NCBI GenBank assembly: GCA_025929585.1
Contig: JAICPY010000010.1
Coordinates: forward strand, 1-64,000
DNA from: Steroidobacter sp.
Lineage (GTDB): Bacteria; Pseudomonadota; Gammaproteobacteria; Steroidobacterales; Steroidobacteraceae
Direction of reading: 5' to 3'
Length of the DNA stretch: 64,000 bases
This document shows, piece after piece, positions 55,328 to 63,684 of the stretch. Position 1 is the stretch's first letter, and each line of letters begins with the position of its first letter. Made by a program: the position numbers and the translations under genes. The notes beneath the pieces are model-generated. The model did not search any database and was not told where the DNA came from. It saw only the letters and a program-made list of their open reading frames with translations.

Positions 55328-56482
55328 TTACTCTTTCAAGTGATACGCGAGCGCTGCGATGGTGAAAGAGAGCAGCACTAAGACACAGAGAGCGAAGCGC
55401 AAAGAGCTTGCTTCAGCGAGCCAGCCGACGGCGGGCGGGCCGACGAGGAATCCGCCGTAACCGAGAGTGGCCATCGCGGCAATCCCATGGCCTGCGCCCG
55501 AACGCGAGCGTTTGCCAGCTGCGCGAAACACGAGCGGAGCCACAGTCGCCACGCCGATTCCGACGAGGGCGAGCGCAACCATCATCAATCCGATGTTCAG
55601 CATCCATAACGCTGCCGCAAACATCAGCGCCGACACGATGTTCGTCCAGCGTAACAGACTCGTTGCATTCCAATGCGAGACCACGCGATCACCAGCAAAG
55701 CGCATTCCCATCATCGCCAGCGAGAAAGCAGCGTAACCGAGCGCCGCTGTCGCCTCGCTCGTCGCAAAGCTGTCTCGTAACAATACTGCACTCCAATCCG
55801 CCATCGCTCCTTCGATCAAGAATGAGCAGAACACGATGATGCCAAGACCCAACATCGCGGCCTCAGGCCGTACGAAATGAGGCGAGGAATCGGACGCAAC
55901 GACCCGACTCGCAGGGAGCCAGCGCTTTGCGACGACCAGCGTCGCAACCAACACCGCGCTTGCGATCAGCAAGTGCGTTTGCACCGGGACGTTCTGCCTC
56001 GCGAACAAGCTTCCGGTCACTGCACCGGCTAATCCGCCCGCGCTCCACATGCCATGCAGGGACGACATGATCGGTTTCGCGATGAGATCCTCCACTTCTA
56101 CCGCGATCGCGTTCATCGCCACATCCATGGCGCCGCTCGCAAGACCGAAGAAAAATAGACACAGTGCCAGCGTTCCAAGACCCGCGGCGAATCCTGGCCC
56201 AGACAATACCAAGCAGTATGCGATTGCGCTGACCACCGTTACGGTCCTCGCCCCTTTGATGGTCGTACCTCGCCCTGCAAGGGGAAAGGCGACCAACGCG
56301 CCGGCGGCGAGTGCAAAGAGTGCGGTACCGAGTTGACCTTCGCTCAACGTAAGCGCGTCACGCACCGCCGGGATGCGAGACACCCAGGTGGCAAAGCCGA
56401 AACCATTGATGAAGAAAACAATCCCGACCGCGGCGCGTGCTGCTCCGGGTCGCATCGGCCTGCCAACATCACTCGTCATCAT
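55328..56482 (-). CDS. MFS transporter (YbjJ-like)
   Basis: Inner-membrane transporter of 384 residues with about 12 hydrophobic helices (GIVFFINGFGFATWVSRI, LALCLFFFGLASGAMDVAMN and others). It resembles the YbjJ/FucP-type group of major-facilitator proteins. I chose the ATG at 56482; an open frame of 53 more residues upstream is polar and lacks a ribosome site. Substrate and direction are unknown. Confidence 0.86.
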   Translation of the reverse strand: MMTSDVGRPMRPGAARAAVGIVFFINGFGFATWVSRIPAVRDALTLSEGQLGTALFALAAGALVAFPLAGRGTTIKGARTVTVVSAIAYCLVLSGPGFAAGLGTLALCLFFFGLASGAMDVAMNAIAVEVEDLIAKPIMSSLHGMWSAGGLAGAVTGSLFARQNVPVQTHLLIASAVLVATLVVAKRWLPASRVVASDSSPHFVRPEAAMLGLGIIVFCSFLIEGAMADWSAVLLRDSFATSEATAALGYAAFSLAMMGMRFAGDRVVSHWNATSLLRWTNIVSALMFAAALWMLNIGLMMVALALVGIGVATVAPLVFRAAGKRSRSGAGHGIAAMATLGYGGFLVGPPAVGWLAEASSLRFALCVLVLLSFTIAALAYHLKE

Positions 56483-56665
56483 TTTGTTCTTAGAAGCTGC
56501 CGCAACATGTACCCTCAAGTGCGCAAGCAGCAACTCGGTTCCAGCTGCATGCCTATACGGGATATCTTCGAAAGAAAATACCTCCTCCGAAAGAGCGACC
56601 TCGGATCCGCTCCCGCGAAAACCAAATCGGCGCTCCGACATGCGAGCGCCGATTTCTCCTCAAGG

Positions 56666-57028
56666 CTACCGCAAAACAGCGCTGACTTTCTCGCTTCTCG
56701 AACCGCGGCGAGCAGCCGCATATTCCTGAAACGTTGGATCGGACAACTGCGCTACGGCCTTGCTCATTGCATCATTCACGCAATGTCGAAGCAGAAGCGC
56801 TTTGCGCAACTCGTGCCGCGAGTCTACGTCGATGCACGCTTGCTTTGCCGCTGTTTGTAAGCGGCGATAGACAATGCCGCGGCCCTCCTCGCTCTGCAGA
56901 TCGTGGGCTGCGACGCGCACGATCACCGTACGACGCTCGTTGAAATCATCGGCGCGCGACTGCGCAGAGTGCGGGAGCAAGCAGATCATCGAAACTGTCA
57001 GAGCTCCAATATTAAACAAGATTTTCAT
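56666..57028 (-). CDS. UrcA family protein
   Basis: Exported protein of 120 residues: signal peptide, then TVIVRVAAHDLQSEEGRG, two conserved cysteines in AKQACIDVDSR and LLRHCVNDAM, and an AVAQL helix. This fits the UrcA family of small secreted proteins found in many Alphaproteobacteria and Xanthomonadales-like Gammaproteobacteria. Function is unknown. It precedes a cysteine-rich metal-binding peptide on the same strand. Confidence 0.9.
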   Translation of the reverse strand: MKILFNIGALTVSMICLLPHSAQSRADDFNERRTVIVRVAAHDLQSEEGRGIVYRRLQTAAKQACIDVDSRHELRKALLLRHCVNDAMSKAVAQLSDPTFQEYAAARRGSRSEKVSAVLR

Positions 57029-57070
57029 GAGGCCTATTCCTTAACGGCCCAGCTCATCCGCTTCGTGCGA

Positions 57071-57238
57071 TCAAAGGGATTGAGCCGGTCTTGATTCAGC
57101 GGTGACGGATGTTTTCGCTTCCCTCAAGGTCGCAGCGCATTCTTCGCAGCAAACCTCGACTGTCTTTCCGCCGATCTTTACGGTAATGACAGGGTCTTCG
57201 AGCTTGCAGTCGCAAGCAGCACACGTTCTTTCGACCAT
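57071..57238 (-). CDS. Small cysteine-rich metal-binding protein
   Basis: 55-residue protein beginning MVERTCAACDCKL; cysteine pairs CAACDC and VCCEECA form a zinc-ribbon/TRASH-like site, with VITVKIGGKTVEV between. AGGAG is 7 bases before the ATG; a longer frame from 57310 lacks this. Such domains bind zinc or copper in metal-stress proteins, so a metal-binding role is likely. Confidence 0.75.
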   Translation of the reverse strand: MVERTCAACDCKLEDPVITVKIGGKTVEVCCEECAATLREAKTSVTAESRPAQSL

Positions 57239-57538
57239 GACAGTTCTCCTAGGTGAGCCCGCGTCGGGACGGACGTAGGAGACCACCAGCGGGTGTGCCG
57301 GCGCTGTCAAAATCTTTAGTGATTTAAAGGTGGCTAGCCACCGGCGGTGAAGTGCCGAGGTAAGGACAATGGCACTTACTTGGGAGTTGACAGTTGACGG
57401 TTGACGGTCAGATGAAGACGGCCTCTTGCTGCCAAACTGTCAACGGTCAACCGCCAACATGCCGCTCAACTAGGCGGCATTGAGGTTAAGGTGATACTAC
57501 GAACGGAATCCTTCTGCCTCATTCTTCATCGCTGAGCG
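57239..57538. repeat. Intergenic region with GTTGACGG palindrome, copy 2
   Basis: Positions 57386-57458 hold GTTGACAGTTGACGGTTGAC facing AACTGTCAACGGTCAACCGC, the same iterated words as at 19917-20003. The rest of this 300-bp gap has no gene. It lies between the metal-binding gene start and the AraC gene end. Confidence 0.6.
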
Positions 57539-58369
57539 TTAACGCATCCGAACGGCGCGCTGAAATTCCGCGGGCGTGCGGCCGTACATCCGACGGAAAG
57601 CGGAGCTGAAATGGCTATGGCTGGAGAAACCTAGATCGGCACTCAACGTGGTCAGATCATCGTAATCGCCCAGCATGTCCAAAGCGCGTGAAAGTCGCAG
57701 GCGGAGCTGATACTGATACAGCGGCATCGCTTCGACTTGTTGGAAGACTTGCGTGAGATAGACAGGCGATACGCCGACTTCCGCGGCAATCTCGGCGAGG
57801 CTCCAGCGGCGCGATAAGTCAGAAGACAGAATGACCTTGGCGCGGTCCACGAGTTTCTCGCGACCGGAAGTGGCTGCGCTGGCGTGCGAAGTACGTTCGC
57901 CCAACGCTCGGCGAACGAGCGTAAGCGCTAGCGTTTCGCCCTCGAGCGTCTCGGCCACCTTGCGTCGAAGACTGTGCCGCAGCAACGCGACCAATGCTTG
58001 TGCGCGCGCATCGATACGCAATCGCTGTCGTCGAAACTTCACCTTGTTGCCCGACGATACGTGCTGCTTGGGAGCGAGCTCATGCAGCAACGGCTCAGAA
58101 ATCTCGAACGAGAGACACGAATCTCCTCCCACAAGCGGATGACTAATCCGATAGGTTTCATCCGAATTGAAAAACAGCAGTTGGTTCGCCTCGGCAACCG
58201 AATCGTGCCGGCCGACATGGCGCACGAAGACGCCTCGATAAGGAAAGACCAAATGCGTCGCGCTGGAGCACTCCTCATCTCCTTTGTGTCTGCACAGCCC
58301 GCTGCACACGACGTCGCGTATCGTCGCCGTGTCAGTCGATAGCAAGGTGTCCACGTAGAATTGCGGCAT
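57539..58369 (-). CDS. AraC-family transcriptional regulator
   Basis: Regulator of 276 residues. The N-terminal ~150 residues are a cupin-like sensor with cysteines (VVCSGLCRHKGDEEC); the C-terminus has two AraC helix-turn-helix units, RWSLAEIAAEVGVSPVYLTQ and LTTLSADLGFSSHSHFSSAF followed by RRMYGRTPAEFQR. The ATG at 58369 is chosen because an upstream in-frame extension lacks a ribosome site. It diverges from the decayed gene at 58513 and could have controlled it. Its inducer is unknown. Confidence 0.88.
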   Translation of the reverse strand: MPQFYVDTLLSTDTATIRDVVCSGLCRHKGDEECSSATHLVFPYRGVFVRHVGRHDSVAEANQLLFFNSDETYRISHPLVGGDSCLSFEISEPLLHELAPKQHVSSGNKVKFRRQRLRIDARAQALVALLRHSLRRKVAETLEGETLALTLVRRALGERTSHASAATSGREKLVDRAKVILSSDLSRRWSLAEIAAEVGVSPVYLTQVFQQVEAMPLYQYQLRLRLSRALDMLGDYDDLTTLSADLGFSSHSHFSSAFRRMYGRTPAEFQRAVRMR

Positions 58370-58512
58370 GTTCCTGGATCTTTTGGAGCTGGCTGATTTG
58401 CGCAAATCGATGAAGAGCAATGATACGCCGCGAGTGTGGCGGTATTATCGGGGCGGCATCTTAAGGACCGCAATCATGCGCAGTGCAATAATTTCCCTGA
58501 CTCAATCTCGAA

Positions 58513-58760
58513 GTGATGAAGCAACATTGGGTCGGGCTCGGATTGATCCTGGAGATGAGCGGCGAGTTGAAGAATGGCGCCATGACCCTGGAAGGTCCCC
58601 TTCACTACGTGAGCGACTCGAAAACGACGCTGTTGCGAGGCACATGGACGTTGCTGCCGGACGGACGACTACGACAGCATTTGATCGAATCAGCCGACGG
58701 CGGAAAAACATGGACGAATGGTTCGATGGCTATTATCCAAAGGCGGCGGGCAAACGCTGA
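58513..58760 (+). pseudogene. Truncated, frameshifted remnant of a DUF1579-like protein
   Basis: In the first frame the protein reads ...LPDGRLRQHLIESADGGKTW, and the expected ending WFDGYYPKAAGKR lies in the next frame, so one base is missing at about 58717-58718 (ACGAA_TGG). The sequence also begins abruptly (KQHWVGLGLILEMSGELKNG), as if the N-terminal part were lost. The family is one of small exported proteins ending in DGGKTW-x-WFDGxY. A sequencing error could explain the frameshift, but not the missing N-terminus. Confidence 0.7.
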
Positions 58761-58784
58761 ACTTCATTTCGTCCTCGTTCGTAA

Positions 58785-59312
58785 CTACTCCGCGCTTGGC
58801 CGCCGCGCCAAACGAGACGCTGCAGATCGGAGCAGAACCAGCGAGTACATTTTGTGGAAACCCAGCAGCGCGCGGAATGCGAGCCCCAGTTCGCTGATGC
58901 CTGTCTTGGGGTTTGTCACCGGAACGATCGCGGATCCAAAGTACAAGCGCGTGCTGACTCGTTCCGAATCTTGGATCGGCACAGTCATTAGCCATGACCG
59001 CGTGCGCTCGATGTAGTCCGACAGCAGCAATTGATTGTCGGCGCGTGCCTCGACGCGCCAAGCAGCAAAATCATCTCGCAATCCTGAGGCGAGATCGGCG
59101 GCCTCCGAATCGGTCGATGGCTTCTGCACGGCCCACTCTAAGATCCATCTCTCGAGTTTGAACGGCACTGTCGTATAGAACGCGGAAACCAGAGCTTTGT
59201 GCGACACCAGGCCGGGTATCTCGGTAGCGTAGCAATCGGTATACGCGCCACCACGTGCGTAGCGGATAAGCAAAGCGGTTTCGGGCAGCGGGCAACGATG
59301 AACGCTCGGCAA
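58785..59312 (-). CDS. DUF2867-like protein of unknown function
   Basis: Protein of about 175 residues (start TTG 59312 with GAGG upstream; a longer frame from 59453 begins with unconserved sequence). Recognisable stretches include TDCYATEIPG, FYTTVPFKLERWIL, FAAWRVEARADNQLLLSDY and TGISELGLAFRALLGFHKMY. It appears to belong to the DUF2867 group of small proteins of unknown function. Its tail end overlaps no other gene, and the divergent pseudogene lies just beyond its stop. Confidence 0.6.
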   Translation of the reverse strand: MPSVHRCPLPETALLIRYARGGAYTDCYATEIPGLVSHKALVSAFYTTVPFKLERWILEWAVQKPSTDSEAADLASGLRDDFAAWRVEARADNQLLLSDYIERTRSWLMTVPIQDSERVSTRLYFGSAIVPVTNPKTGISELGLAFRALLGFHKMYSLVLLRSAASRLARRPSAE

Positions 59313-59560
59313 AGTGCATCCTCGACTGGTTCTACTATGAACATAACGTACACGAACGTCGATAACGGTGCAGACAACCTCATCTTCCGGCCCAAGAACG
59401 TGCGCTACAAATCCCGTTCCTAACGCGGAGTTCACATTCCTGAGTTTCCCCATTTCACAGATTACGCAGATCTACCGACTTCGTGATTCGCAGCACGCCG
59501 GAAGAACACCGAGAGGTAGATGCTTGCGCCCACGAAAAAAGGGACCAATGGCAGGATCCG

Positions 59561-60409
59561 ATGTCTTCGAATCTTACGGAATCTCTCAGCTCCACCCAGC
59601 GCCGCCAGGTACTGCCTTCGCTTCTGGATATCCCAGGCGAGGAGCGCGCCGCGACGGATCAAAATGGGTCGGCGATCAGCAGCGATGAAGAGCACCAAAC
59701 ACTTTATATAGCGTTCGAAGCACCGAACGAAGTGACCGTTCCGGCAGAAGCGGTTGACGGCTCGGGTAGAGAGGAGTTGTCGGAGCTCGTGGCGAGCCAA
59801 GCCTTGGAGCTCGCGGCGAATCGAGCGGAGATCGCCAGATACCAGCGCGAGCAGGAGGACCTGCAGCGCGGATTGCGGCTGCGAGAGACCTGGCTTCAAG
59901 AACTGCAGGCGGAACTCAAGACCGCGCAAGAGGAGCGGCAGGTATTTAGCTTGGAGGTCACCGAAGCTCGAGCCACCCTAGAACGAATGGAACGACGGCT
60001 TGCACAGCAGGCTGCGCAGATCAAGGCACTCGAGAGCGATGCTGCCGAGCGGATGGGCAAGACTCTGTTGCCGGCCGAGCGCGCACGTCCGTTAGCGCCC
60101 GCTCCGGCGGAGGTCCTGAACCTTGCCAATCCGCCCAGGCTACAGCCACTCGACGGCGACGCGGAACCGATCATCCTGAACCGCAAAGTCATGACAGTCG
60201 GGCGCACCCGCGATAATCACGTGTTCGTGCCCTCCCAACTGGTGAGCCGCGATCACGCACGAGTGCTCGTCGGTGAAGAGGGCGTGGTTGTATTCGACGT
60301 CGGCAGCGCAAACGGCTGCTTCGTGAACGATCACCAAGTTAAACGTCAGCTGCTGCGCGATGGCGACATCGTTCGCTTCGGCGATCGGCGGTTCAAATTC
60401 AGCGTGTGA
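59561..60409 (+). CDS. FHA-domain protein with coiled coil
   Basis: Protein of 282 residues. A polar N-terminus is followed by a long coiled coil (about residues 75-175, rich in Leu/Glu/Arg/Gln), then a C-terminal forkhead-associated domain: VGRTRDNHVFVPSQLVSRDHARV and VVFDVGSANGCFVNDHQV. FHA domains bind phosphothreonine peptides, so it is a signalling adaptor, but no kinase or phosphatase partner is adjacent. AGGA lies 6 bases before the ATG. Confidence 0.87.
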   Translation: MSSNLTESLSSTQRRQVLPSLLDIPGEERAATDQNGSAISSDEEHQTLYIAFEAPNEVTVPAEAVDGSGREELSELVASQALELAANRAEIARYQREQEDLQRGLRLRETWLQELQAELKTAQEERQVFSLEVTEARATLERMERRLAQQAAQIKALESDAAERMGKTLLPAERARPLAPAPAEVLNLANPPRLQPLDGDAEPIILNRKVMTVGRTRDNHVFVPSQLVSRDHARVLVGEEGVVVFDVGSANGCFVNDHQVKRQLLRDGDIVRFGDRRFKFSV

Positions 60410-60498
60410 GAGTCGGAGGTAAGCTACAGCACCCCATAGATGTAAAGCGCTAGTTTTTGCGGCCGACCACGCCATCCTCAGATCTCACGCCGCACGCG

Positions 60499-61557
60499 CT
60501 ACGTTCCCACCGACGCCTTATCGATCTTCTCGCGTGCCTCCTGCTTCTCCCCTTCCGTCGCCTGCAATGTTTCCTGCTCGTGTTGCGCATCGGGCTCGTA
60601 TGCCAGTTCGATGAACACGGGGAAGTGATCCGAGCCAACGTGTGGCAGCCGCTTGAACGAGCGTAGCCGGAAGTGCCGCGAGCTGAAGACGTGGTCGAGG
60701 GGAAACCGAATCAGCGGCCAGTTCGCATTGAACGTGTGAAAGAATCCGCGGCCGACTCGTGGATCTAACAAGCCACTGATCGATTGGAACAGATCGTTAG
60801 TGCGCGACCAGGCGACGTCATTCAGATCTCCGGCAACCAATGCAACCTTATCCTTCCCCTTCAGTTCTTTAGCGACGATGAGCAGCTCGGCGTCGCGTTC
60901 GGTCGTGCCGTCGCTCTCCTGAGGAGCTGGAGGCCGCGGATGAAGACAGCGTAACTCGACTTGCTGTCCGCTGCGCAACACTACGCGTGCATGTATCGAT
61001 GGAATGTCATCTTCGATCAAGAACTTCACTTGCGGGTTTCGCAGCTCGAGCTTGCTATACAGGAGCATTCCATAGGTGTTGTCTTGGGGACGTTTGACGG
61101 TATACGGATGAGTGCGCTCGAGCGACGCGAGCTCACGCTGCCAACGATCGTCGGTTTCAACCGTGAGAACGACATCAGGCTCGTGCTCCTGAATGAGACC
61201 GAGGAGCTTATCGCTCTTGTCGTTCTCCATTAGCACATTCGCTATCAACAGCCGAATTGTATTGTCGGCTTCGCCGTGCTTGCTTGCCTGCACCTGTTTT
61301 CGTGCCAAGCGTGTGTACGGATACATGCGAAAGCATTGGTAGAACACGCTCAGCGATAAGGCAGCAAGGAATACGTTCTCGGCGACGCCCGGATCTTCGC
61401 GAATAATCAAGTAAACAGCGAAGATCAGGATCAAGAGCACAGTGATCTGCAGGCGGGGAAAATCCAGCACGCGAATCCACCATGCATCCGCTCGCAGCAG
61501 CGCAAGCGCGGTAGCGACGATCATCAACGAACCGAGCGCGATCAGCAGAGCTTCCAC
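60499..61557 (-). CDS. Endonuclease/exonuclease/phosphatase family membrane protein
   Basis: Protein of 352 residues. Two N-terminal membrane helices (ALLIALGSLMIVATALALL and ITVLLILIFAVYLII) precede an EEP-superfamily domain: IRLLIANVLMEN with metal-binding Asn, DVVLTVETDD with the metal-binding Glu, VALVAGDLNDVAWS (Asp/Asn pair) and HVGSDHFPVF (catalytic His). It could be a membrane-anchored phosphodiesterase or nuclease of the YafD type. The start is a GTG at 61557. Confidence 0.85.
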   Translation of the reverse strand: MEALLIALGSLMIVATALALLRADAWWIRVLDFPRLQITVLLILIFAVYLIIREDPGVAENVFLAALSLSVFYQCFRMYPYTRLARKQVQASKHGEADNTIRLLIANVLMENDKSDKLLGLIQEHEPDVVLTVETDDRWQRELASLERTHPYTVKRPQDNTYGMLLYSKLELRNPQVKFLIEDDIPSIHARVVLRSGQQVELRCLHPRPPAPQESDGTTERDAELLIVAKELKGKDKVALVAGDLNDVAWSRTNDLFQSISGLLDPRVGRGFFHTFNANWPLIRFPLDHVFSSRHFRLRSFKRLPHVGSDHFPVFIELAYEPDAQHEQETLQATEGEKQEAREKIDKASVGT

Positions 61558-61647
61558 GATGTCCGAACCCTTATGGCGATGTCCTACACAATGCGGGGTG
61601 GGTCTGATTGGGTCCCACAACTCCCTACCCACGACTCCCTATAGGCT

Positions 61648-61674
61648 TGTCACAGCGGCGCAGAGTGCTTCGTC
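61648..61674 (+). promoter_or_regulatory. ECF41-type promoter upstream of sigma gene
   Basis: TGTCACA (61648-61654), a 16-bp spacer, then CGTC (61671-61674) matches the ECF41 consensus TGTCACA-N16-CGTC exactly, 111 bp before the sigma-factor start. It suggests autoregulation. The match is seen directly; transcription from it is inferred. Confidence 0.8.
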
Positions 61675-61784
61675 TTGGCTATGCGCGGCATTGGCCGCCT
61701 ACAGGCGCAGCCCGGTAAGCACACTTCGGGATTCTGCGGACTGGCATTGCAACGCGCGCCGTTTTAAATAGATGGGCTCATCGC

Positions 61785-62687
61785 ATGAACTCCAAAGATC
61801 AAGCGTTTGCAACATTGCGTCCGCGGTTGATGGCCACGGCTTATCGCATGCTCGGGACGCGTTCCGACGCCGAAGATGTGGTGCACGATGCATGGCTGCG
61901 TTGGCACGCCACGGATCACGAGCAAGTCCAATCCACTGAAGCGTGGCTCAAAACGACGGTCATGCGCTTGTCGATCGATCGGCTACGCAGAGCGAAAATC
62001 GAGCGCAACAAGTACTTCGGGCCTTGGCTCCCCGAACCGCTATCGGATGCGGATCTGCACTCTCCCGACATGGCGCTAGAACGCGATGAGGACGTCTCGA
62101 TCGCCTTCATGAACTTGCTCGAGACGCTTTCGCCCGAAGAGCGCGCCGTGTTCGTATTGCACGACATCCTCGATGATGACTATGTCGACATCGCCGAGAC
62201 GGTCGGTAAGTCGCAGGCTGCCTGCCGGCAGATGGTCCATCGGGCACGCGAGAAGTTGACCTCCAAGCGCCGGCGCTACTTGGTCGACGATGCGACTCGC
62301 ACAAGACTGCTGGAGCGATTCATCGAAGCTGCGAATCGGGGCGACCGTGAAGAGTTGATGAAGATCTTCAGTACGGACGCCGTTATGACGTCCGATGGCG
62401 GCGGCAAGGCCATTGCGGTGCAGCGCCCATTGGTCGGCGCCGAGAGAATCTCGTGGCTGTGGTTTGCCGTTTCGCGTCGTGCGCAATTACTTGCTGAACG
62501 GCGCATTGTCCGCGTCAATGGCGAGCCCGCGATTGCCTCCTTCTACAATGGCCGGCTTCATTCGGTCGCCACCGTCGACACCGATGGCGAATGCATTCGA
62601 GCGTTCTACACCATTGCCAATCCGGACAAGCTTCGTGCGTTCCAGAATCTTGTCACACAAACCGAGAGTGCCACGTCTTCAGGGTGA
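61785..62687 (+). CDS. ECF41-group RNA polymerase sigma factor
   Basis: Sigma-70-type factor of 300 residues. Region 2 has DVVHDAWLRW (about 34-43) and region 4 has VGKSQAACRQMVHRAREKL. The linker WLPEP (about 81) and C-terminal SnoaL-like extension with DGGGKAIA and NPDKL (about 280) are hallmarks of group ECF41, whose C-terminal domain replaces an anti-sigma factor. It lies upstream of an AhpD-like gene and a cupin, typical ECF41 targets. Two matching promoters flank it (61648 and 62651). Confidence 0.93.
   Translation: MNSKDQAFATLRPRLMATAYRMLGTRSDAEDVVHDAWLRWHATDHEQVQSTEAWLKTTVMRLSIDRLRRAKIERNKYFGPWLPEPLSDADLHSPDMALERDEDVSIAFMNLLETLSPEERAVFVLHDILDDDYVDIAETVGKSQAACRQMVHRAREKLTSKRRRYLVDDATRTRLLERFIEAANRGDREELMKIFSTDAVMTSDGGGKAIAVQRPLVGAERISWLWFAVSRRAQLLAERRIVRVNGEPAIASFYNGRLHSVATVDTDGECIRAFYTIANPDKLRAFQNLVTQTESATSSG
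62651..62677 (+). promoter_or_regulatory. ECF41-type promoter upstream of AhpD gene
   Basis: TGTCACA (62651-62657), a 16-bp spacer and CGTC (62674-62677) form a second exact ECF41 consensus, overlapping the last codons of the sigma gene and 61 bp before the AhpD-like start. Confidence 0.85.
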
Positions 62688-62737
62688 GCCTATGCCGCAC
62701 CGGTTGATGCGCAGGCTTTTTCAAACTGGAGGATTCC

Positions 62738-63223
62738 ATGGCTGCACGTATTTCATTCAACCCAACTCGCGATCGCGACGTCCTCGCGGCAATGTTCAAT
62801 CTAGGGGCGACGGTGAGGCGTTCAGGTCTCGAGCATTCGCTGGCCTCGCTGGTCAAGGTGCGGGTATCGCAGATCAACGGATGCGGCTTCTGCATCGACA
62901 TGCATACCAAAGACGGCAGAGCCGAGGGAGAGACAGAACAGCGGTTCTACTTACTGAGCGCCTGGCGTGAAGCCTCGATCTACTCCGATAGGGAACGTGC
63001 CGCACTTCGATGGGCGGAAGCCGTGACGAAGCTAGACCACCAGCATGTGCCGGACGAAATATACGCTGAAGTACGCAAGCATTTCAGCGAGCAAGAATTG
63101 GTCGCTTTGACTCTATTGATCGTAGAAATCAACGGCTGGAATCGTTTCGCAATTTCCTTCCAATATCCGGTGGGTGATTATCAACCGGGATCGCTACAGA
63201 CGTTGCGTACGGCGGCAACGTGA
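62738..63223 (+). CDS. AhpD/carboxymuconolactone decarboxylase-like peroxidase
   Basis: Protein of 161 residues of the AhpD-like fold: KVRVSQINGCGFCIDMH gives the redox-active CxxC pair with the following His, typical of alkylhydroperoxidase D. GGAGGA lies 5 bases before the ATG. It is the usual partner gene of ECF41 sigma factors and is preceded by an ECF41-type promoter. Its physiological substrate is not known. A cupin gene follows by 38 bp. Confidence 0.92.
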   Translation: MAARISFNPTRDRDVLAAMFNLGATVRRSGLEHSLASLVKVRVSQINGCGFCIDMHTKDGRAEGETEQRFYLLSAWREASIYSDRERAALRWAEAVTKLDHQHVPDEIYAEVRKHFSEQELVALTLLIVEINGWNRFAISFQYPVGDYQPGSLQTLRTAAT

Positions 63224-63261
63224 TCTGCACAGCCAGCCGTAGTCAATCCAGGAGCGAGCAT

Positions 63262-63681
63262 ATGAATTTATATCTTCTGAAAGTCCTGCCTCTGTGCATT
63301 CTTGCGGGCGCTACGTTGGCGGCTGGTCAAGCGCAGAACGCGCCGCCCGCTGTTGCGAAGCCGCTCCTTACTCGTTCATTGCCAGATCTCCCAGGCAAGG
63401 AAGCGGTGATGCTTACCGTGGAGTACCCTCCGGGCGGCGCTTCCGCGGCACATCGCCACGAGGCGAATACCTTCGTATATATGCTCGAAGGATCCGTCGT
63501 CATGCAGGTTCGCGGCGGGCAGGAAGTCACGTTGAAACCCGGCGACACGTTCTACGAGTCGCCGACCGATGTCCACAGCGTGTCGCGCAACGCGAGCGCC
63601 ACTCAGCCTGCGAAATTCCTAGTCGTGTTCATCAAAGATCAAGGCAAGCCCGGCACGATTGCCGTGTCCCACTCTCAATGA
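63262..63681 (+). CDS. Exported cupin-domain protein
   Basis: Protein of 139 residues. A signal peptide (LKVLPLCILAGATLAAGQ) precedes a single-domain cupin: PPGGASAAHRHEANTFVYMLEG (cupin motif 1 with His/Glu metal ligands) and PGDTFYESPTDVHSVS (motif 2). AGGAG lies 7 bases before the ATG. Part of the ECF41 module by position. Likely a metal-dependent small-molecule binding or dioxygenase-type protein. Confidence 0.88.
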   Translation: MNLYLLKVLPLCILAGATLAAGQAQNAPPAVAKPLLTRSLPDLPGKEAVMLTVEYPPGGASAAHRHEANTFVYMLEGSVVMQVRGGQEVTLKPGDTFYESPTDVHSVSRNASATQPAKFLVVFIKDQGKPGTIAVSHSQ

Positions 63682-63684
63682 TGT

